From Deltaproteobacteria bacterium (lineage in GTDB: Bacteria; Desulfobacterota; Desulfobaccia; Desulfobaccales; 0-14-0-80-60-11), in NCBI GenBank assembly GCA_023381945.1, contig JAMCQY010000329.1, positions 1 to 10,168 on the forward strand: a stretch of DNA of 10,168 bases, given 5' to 3'. The position numbers and the translations under genes are program-made. This document shows, one piece after another, positions 6,722 through 10,168 of the stretch (positions within the stretch are counted from its first letter, which is position 1; each line of letters opens with the position of its first letter). The notes under the pieces were generated by a model, which did not search any database, had not been told where the DNA came from, and was given only the letters and a program-made list of their open reading frames with translations.

Positions 6722-6763
6722 GGGTGAGGGCGGTGTTCCTGTCCACCCTCTCAATACACGTTT

Positions 6764-7198
6764 CTATTTACTCGGGGGCAGTGGCGGGGGGTTTTCCTGA
6801 TCGACAAACCCCTGGGTCACCTGGACGACGTTGCCCTCGGGATCGGCAAGCCAGACGCTTTTCCAACCGGGAATAAAACTGCCGAAATCTAAAGGGCCAA
6901 AGGTAATGTGCGCCTCGCTACCCATGGCCGCGAGCTGGGCATCGATGCTGTCCACCATGAACGAAATGCCGCGCACTCCCGGATATAATGGGCCATCGTC
7001 GCCAATGCCCGGCGAGGGGGGCCGTTCACCCTGGGCCGGAAAGAGCTCAAAATAAACATTGGGCCCCTTGAGAAACACGATCTGCCGGTTGTCCGGCAAC
7101 TGGACGACCCGGGCCCGCTTAAAGCCGAAATGCCTGGTATAGAACCTTTCGAAGGCAATAGGGTCTCGGCAGTTCAACGAAATATGATGGAAAATCAT
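6764..7198 (-). CDS. VOC (glyoxalase-fold) family protein
   Basis: This 144-aa protein has two beta-alpha-beta-beta-beta halves of the vicinal oxygen chelate superfamily. The first half runs from FHHISLNCRDPIAFERFYTR through VYFELF (48-53). The second runs from GVRGISFMVDSIDAQLAAM (74-92) to VWLADPEGNVVQVTQ (115-129). VOC enzymes usually bind a metal through four residues, one per outer strand. The first half keeps His5 and Glu51. In the second half the usual His position is Ile/Ser (RGISFMV) and the usual final Glu is Gln126 (NVVQV). A standard metal site is therefore incomplete, and the protein could be a non-metal isomerase, a binding protein, or a dimer with an unusual site. GAGAGG lies 9 bases before the ATG. 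It lies 63 bases past the GMC gene, and co-transcription suggests the same pathway. Confidence 0.85.
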   Translation of the reverse strand: MIFHHISLNCRDPIAFERFYTRHFGFKRARVVQLPDNRQIVFLKGPNVYFELFPAQGERPPSPGIGDDGPLYPGVRGISFMVDSIDAQLAAMGSEAHITFGPLDFGSFIPGWKSVWLADPEGNVVQVTQGFVDQENPPPLPPSK

Positions 7199-7261
7199 CG
7201 TGCCTATCCTCTCCCGTAATATCGCGTCGACAGCGCCGCCGGGCTCAACGCGAAAATCGTT

Positions 7262-8800
7262 CTAGAGCCCATAACTGGCTTTTAGAAGGTCGGCGCATTT
7301 CTCGGCGATCATCAAGACGCCGGCGTTACAATTGCCGGACGGGACCAGGGGCATCACGCTGGCATCTGCCACCCGCAGCCTGTCAAGATTTTGCACCCGC
7401 AAGTGGAGGTCAACGACCGCCATATCATCCACCCCCATCTTGCAGGAGCCAACCTGATGATGGTAAGAATCGGCCCGTTGTCGCACAAATGCTGTCAATT
7501 GCTCATCGGTGGCCACCCCCCGCCCCGGCAGCAGCTCGGCGCCAGACCAAGCGGAGAAGGCCTTGGTGGCAAAGATTGACCGGGCCACCTTCACTGCGTC
7601 CACCAATCGCTGCACGTCGGCCTCAGTGGCCAGGTAGTTCGGATTTACTAGTGGCTTGGCCAGGGGATTGCTGTCGGCTAGCCGCACCCAGCCCCGAGAA
7701 GTGGGACGTACTACCCCCGGCAAAATGCTGACGGCGTTGGGATTGGTTTGCCCGATGATGACGTCGAAGGGTACGTGGACAAAGGCGATTTGGATGTCAG
7801 GGCCACTCTGGGCCGGGTCCGACTTATAAAACAGTGCAGCCTCCGACAGGTTCAGATTGCCAGGGGGTACCGGTTTCGAGGTCCCCTGGATCACTCCTGT
7901 CAGAACATGGTTGTGGAAGTTCTCGCCAACCCCCGGCAATGCCGTCACCACTGGAATACCAAACTCGGTCAGCGAGACCGGATTGCCGATCCCAGAGAGG
8001 AGCAGGAGCTTGGGAGATTCGATGGCGCCCGCACAGACGATGGTTTCATGTTCGGCCCAGGCGGTTTGTTTGACAGCATTCTGGAAATATTCAACGCCAA
8101 GACAGTGGCGCCCCTCGAATAACAACCGGGTAACCTGGGAGTTTGCCGACAGGGTGACATTGGGTCTAGGCAATGCGGGCCACAGGTAGGCCTCCCGGGC
8201 GCTGCAGCGCTTTCCATCCCGGATGTTGACGTGATGCCATCCTGCCCCCTCCATGTGGGGGCCGTTGAAGTCATCGGTATAAGGGTAACCCAACTCTTTG
8301 CAGGCTTCGATGAAGGCCGCCGAGGTGGGGTTGGGATTATGGCGCCCAGCGTTTAAGAGCGGCATGGGACCGCCTTTACCGGTCCAGGGGCCGGTATCGT
8401 CTTCCTGATCTTCCAGTTTTTGGAAGTAAGGCAACACACTGCGATAGTCCCAGCCGGCACAACCCTGGGCCGCCCAGCCATCATAGTCCGAAGGATGGCC
8501 GCGGATGTGCATCAAGACATACAGATTGCTGGAGCCTCCCGGTAGTTTACCGCGTGGCTCGTTGGTTTCCCGGCCCGAGAGCCCGGGCTGGGGAACGCTG
8601 CGATAGCCCCAATCCACCGCCGAACCTAGCAGGGTAGGCCACATGGCAGGGATTTCGATATGGCTTTCGATCTCGGAGGAAATCTCGGAAGGGCCCGCCT
8701 CCAGCAGCAACACCTTTACCTTGGGGTTCTCGCTGAGCCGGTTGGCCAGCACGCAACCGGCAGAACCAAGCCCCACCACGATGAAATCGTATGTGCTCAT
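7262..8800 (-). CDS. FAD-dependent GMC oxidoreductase (alcohol/choline dehydrogenase-like)
   Basis: This 512-aa glucose-methanol-choline flavoenzyme oxidises a primary or secondary alcohol; the substrate is unknown. The FAD-binding fold opens with FIVVGLGSAGCVLANRL (6-22, GxGxxG). The first GMC signature is KLPGGSSNLYVLMHIRG (85-101), with SSN in place of the usual SSA/SSS. The second is GAIESPKLLLLSGIG (258-272). The active-site His is in YHHQVGSCKMG (446-456), with Q where most members have P after H448. The second catalytic position is Asn in PSGNCNAGVLMIAEK (487-501). No signal peptide or membrane anchor is seen, and the length matches typical bacterial choline dehydrogenase-like proteins. 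The start has GAGG 8 bases upstream. It lies 10 bases after the preceding SnoaL-like gene, whose stop codon overlaps this ribosome binding site, so translational coupling is likely. Confidence 0.95.
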   Translation of the reverse strand: MSTYDFIVVGLGSAGCVLANRLSENPKVKVLLLEAGPSEISSEIESHIEIPAMWPTLLGSAVDWGYRSVPQPGLSGRETNEPRGKLPGGSSNLYVLMHIRGHPSDYDGWAAQGCAGWDYRSVLPYFQKLEDQEDDTGPWTGKGGPMPLLNAGRHNPNPTSAAFIEACKELGYPYTDDFNGPHMEGAGWHHVNIRDGKRCSAREAYLWPALPRPNVTLSANSQVTRLLFEGRHCLGVEYFQNAVKQTAWAEHETIVCAGAIESPKLLLLSGIGNPVSLTEFGIPVVTALPGVGENFHNHVLTGVIQGTSKPVPPGNLNLSEAALFYKSDPAQSGPDIQIAFVHVPFDVIIGQTNPNAVSILPGVVRPTSRGWVRLADSNPLAKPLVNPNYLATEADVQRLVDAVKVARSIFATKAFSAWSGAELLPGRGVATDEQLTAFVRQRADSYHHQVGSCKMGVDDMAVVDLHLRVQNLDRLRVADASVMPLVPSGNCNAGVLMIAEKCADLLKASYGL

Positions 8801-8810
8801 GGGTCAGGCC

Positions 8811-9230
8811 TCACGCCGGAGGAGCCTTGGGGTTGGTGGGATGAGCAAAGGGGGCGAAAGCGGTCTCATCGTGAATGGTCCGCATATACTTGATCTTGCC
8901 TCCCTCCAGGCGAAAATAGTTGGCCCCCACCACTTCGCGGTTCGGGAGATAGTTATAGGCGATGGGGGTGCCGGCTCGGTTGGCTGCCTGGCACTGCCAG
9001 ATGACTGCCGCCTCGTTGCCTTCAACCACGATGTGCCTGGGAATCATCTGAAACTTGCTATAGCCGAAACTGATGGCGCCAATGGCCCCTTGGAGCACTT
9101 CGATGCCCTCGAAGTGGCCGGCTAACTGTTCATCGCCGGAGACGTCGTCCGTGAACAGGGTCAGCCAGTCGTTCCAAGCGCTGCGATTGACGCAGTCATA
9201 GTATTTTTCGATCACTTCACTGGTGGTCAT
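8811..9230 (-). CDS. SnoaL/NTF2-like protein (second copy in operon)
   Basis: This 139-aa alpha+beta-barrel protein belongs to the NTF2/SnoaL-like group, a fold used by isomerases, cyclases, dehydratases and small-ligand binders. The N-terminal helix SEVIEKYYDCVNRSAWNDW and LFTDDVSGDEQLAGHFEG (25-42) are typical. The strands PRHIVVEGNEAAVIWQCQA (64-82) and NYFRLEGGKIKYMRTIHDE (104-122) build the sheet. Asp28, Asp29, Asp33 and His120 are polar candidates for the pocket, but no catalytic set can be assigned. It differs clearly from the other SnoaL-like protein at the start of the operon, so the two are not a recent duplication. GAGGAG lies 7 bases before the ATG. It is coupled to the GMC gene, which suggests that its ligand is the GMC substrate or product. 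Confidence 0.85.
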   Translation of the reverse strand: MTTSEVIEKYYDCVNRSAWNDWLTLFTDDVSGDEQLAGHFEGIEVLQGAIGAISFGYSKFQMIPRHIVVEGNEAAVIWQCQAANRAGTPIAYNYLPNREVVGANYFRLEGGKIKYMRTIHDETAFAPFAHPTNPKAPPA

Positions 9231-9311
9231 CGTTATCTCCTCGAGGTCACCCTCCTAACCATGACTGCCTACTGTTCCCGGAGGCCCTGGCCAATTCAGT
9301 CAGCCGAGCGA

Positions 9312-9605
9312 TTACGCTGCGGGCCCTCGAGGCCGGCGACGGGGCACGTTATAGGCCTGGGAAAATACGTCTGCGGAATCTTCGAAGATGGGGACCAAGT
9401 CGTTAATCAGGAAGTCGGGGTCCGGCAGCGGATGGCCGGCAAGCCCCCAATACCCCTGCTTCACCTCTTCAATCGTCACGTAGATATAGGGCCGGGCGGC
9501 TTCCAGGGTAGCCCGGCAAAAGGCATCGGTCAGCTCCTTGACCAAGGCTCTCTTCTGATCCTCGGGAAAAAAGTTCTCTATGATTTTGACACTGATGATT
9601 GGCAT
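9312..9605 (-). CDS. 4-oxalocrotonate tautomerase family protein
   Basis: This 97-aa protein belongs to the tautomerase (4-OT/MIF) superfamily, which interconverts keto and enol forms or dehalogenates and hydrates small acids. The initiator Met is followed by Pro2, which becomes the catalytic N-terminal proline after Met removal. The pattern PIISVKII, then EDQKRALVKELTDAFCRAT (15-33), then ARPYIYVTIEEVKQGYWGLAG (37-57) is the standard beta-alpha-beta unit. Arg38 and the WG after the second strand match the 4-OT layout. Classical 4-OT has 62 residues. The extra C-terminal 35-40 residues (PDPDFLINDLVPIFEDSADVF and a basic tail) may extend the oligomer interface or lid. GAGAGGGG lies 6 bases before the ATG, and the gene starts 27 bases after the first SnoaL-like gene. 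The substrate is unknown. Confidence 0.88.
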   Translation of the reverse strand: MPIISVKIIENFFPEDQKRALVKELTDAFCRATLEAARPYIYVTIEEVKQGYWGLAGHPLPDPDFLINDLVPIFEDSADVFSQAYNVPRRRPRGPAA

Positions 9606-9632
9606 GACTAACCCCTCTCACGTTTGAGATGA

Positions 9633-10037
9633 TTAAGACCAAAAGGCATCGTATTGGGCCGTGCCGTCACCGAAAATGGCGCCTCTGCCTTCGATGACCT
9701 TGCCGTCCCGCCAGCGCAGATAATGGATCACATTGATGTCCAGCTTGCGGTTAACGTCTCCGGCCCGATTCCCCACGTTATGAGTCACGTCGGCGGAGGC
9801 ATTCTCACTGGTCATGATCGCTTCACGCATCATGTTAAAGCTATTGCCGGACAACCGCCCGACCTCCCCCATGAAGCCCAAAAACCCATCCAGGCCGCGC
9901 TTTAAGCCCGAGAGCGGATTGTGTCCGGGGACGAGCCAGATCATGTCGTCCGCCCAGTACTTGCGAATTTGCTCTCTATCGCCGGACGCCAGAGCGTCAT
10001 AAGCCTTTTGCACCAAATCCGGGGTTACCTGCGCCAT
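9633..10037 (-). CDS. SnoaL/NTF2-like protein (first gene of operon)
   Basis: This 134-aa single-domain protein has the SnoaL-like ketosteroid-isomerase fold. Residues 5-20 form the first helix (TPDLVQKAYDALASGD). YWADDMIWLVPGHNPLSGLKRGLDGFLGFM (27-56) is the hallmark helix-strand-loop of the group, with the W-x-V-P-G and the G-x-x-x-G-x-D words. NVIHYLRWRDGKVIEGRGAIFGD (102-124) is the closing strand pair. Its sequence departs strongly from the other SnoaL-like protein of this operon. AGGAGG lies 4 bases before the ATG, a strong but close site. As the first gene, it would be expressed at the highest level. Possible roles are isomerisation, dehydration or carrying a hydrophobic substrate; none is shown by the sequence. 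Confidence 0.86.
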   Translation of the reverse strand: MAQVTPDLVQKAYDALASGDREQIRKYWADDMIWLVPGHNPLSGLKRGLDGFLGFMGEVGRLSGNSFNMMREAIMTSENASADVTHNVGNRAGDVNRKLDINVIHYLRWRDGKVIEGRGAIFGDGTAQYDAFWS

Positions 10038-10049
10038 ATGTCCTCCTAT

Positions 10050-10080
10050 GATGAATGTCTACTTCATCCTTGTTTGGATG
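10050..10080. promoter_or_regulatory. Overlapping inverted repeats in front of the operon
   Basis: GATGAA (10050-10055) and TTCATC (10063-10068) form a perfect inverted repeat with a 7-base spacer. The second arm overlaps CATCC (10065-10069), which pairs with GGATG (10076-10080) across TTGTTT. The two pairings exclude each other. They lie 13-43 bases before the first start codon, just upstream of its ribosome binding site. An operator or an alternating leader structure is possible. I find no clear -35/-10 pair in the 131 bases available, and the promoter may lie beyond the window. Confidence 0.3.
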
Positions 10081-10168
10081 TTTTGGTTCTTGTATGCTTT
10101 ACTCGCCTGAGCGGAGGATAGGGCAACGCTGGGGAGCGACCCGAGCGCCGACACAGGCGGCTGAACGG

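Noticed and set aside
10153..10160. ACAGGCGG at the window end matching the arm of the cstA leader hairpin
   Set aside because: Only eight bases agree (2013-2020 against 10153-10160) and flanking bases differ; in a GC-rich sequence this is not evidence of a repeat family.
1..10168. Mobile element, phage, CRISPR or toxin-antitoxin system
   Set aside because: I looked for transposase, integrase or recombinase motifs, regularly spaced direct repeats, tRNA-like attachment sites and paired small genes, and found none.

Overview
The window carries nine intact protein genes, all read from the minus strand, plus one decayed gene remnant and several palindromic intergenic sequences. No rRNA, tRNA, CRISPR array, transposase or integrase is visible. 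The base composition (sampled coding lines around 60% GC), strong GGAGG-type ribosome binding sites and a short-form CstA point to a Gram-negative-like bacterium. The palindromic GC-rich repeats next to cstA recall those I associate with Desulfobacterota (former Deltaproteobacteria). That assignment is a guess; nothing in the window fixes the taxon.

Reading in the direction of transcription (right to left), the right half (10037 to 4276) looks like one co-directional operon. Its order is: SnoaL/NTF2-like protein, 4-oxalocrotonate-tautomerase-like protein, second and different SnoaL/NTF2-like protein, FAD-dependent GMC oxidoreductase, VOC (glyoxalase-fold) protein, GH13 glucan-branching-enzyme-like protein. 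Gaps are 27, 81, 10, 63 and 55 bases. The first five encode small-molecule chemistry (isomerisation or lyase scaffolds, a tautomerase, a flavin alcohol oxidase/dehydrogenase, a VOC scaffold) and plausibly act on one substrate that I cannot name. The GH13 enzyme is a large alpha-glucan enzyme with all catalytic residues and an extra N-terminal module. Its place at the end of this oxidative operon is unexpected.

The 413 bases after the GH13 gene are not empty. They hold the clear C-terminal end of a DUF1254/DUF1214 family protein with no body upstream, and an abutting short frame from another source, so this is a site of gene loss. Next come an orphan six-helix membrane protein of lower GC content (3862 to 2873), a 316-base intergenic stretch with a 12-base perfect palindrome, a single-domain universal stress protein (2556 to 2134), and a CstA-family carbon starvation transporter (1980 to 172). 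A hairpin lies in the cstA leader and a 29-base near-perfect palindrome lies just past its stop codon. The left half therefore reads as a carbon-limitation or stress set of separately expressed genes, and the right half as an accessory metabolic operon.
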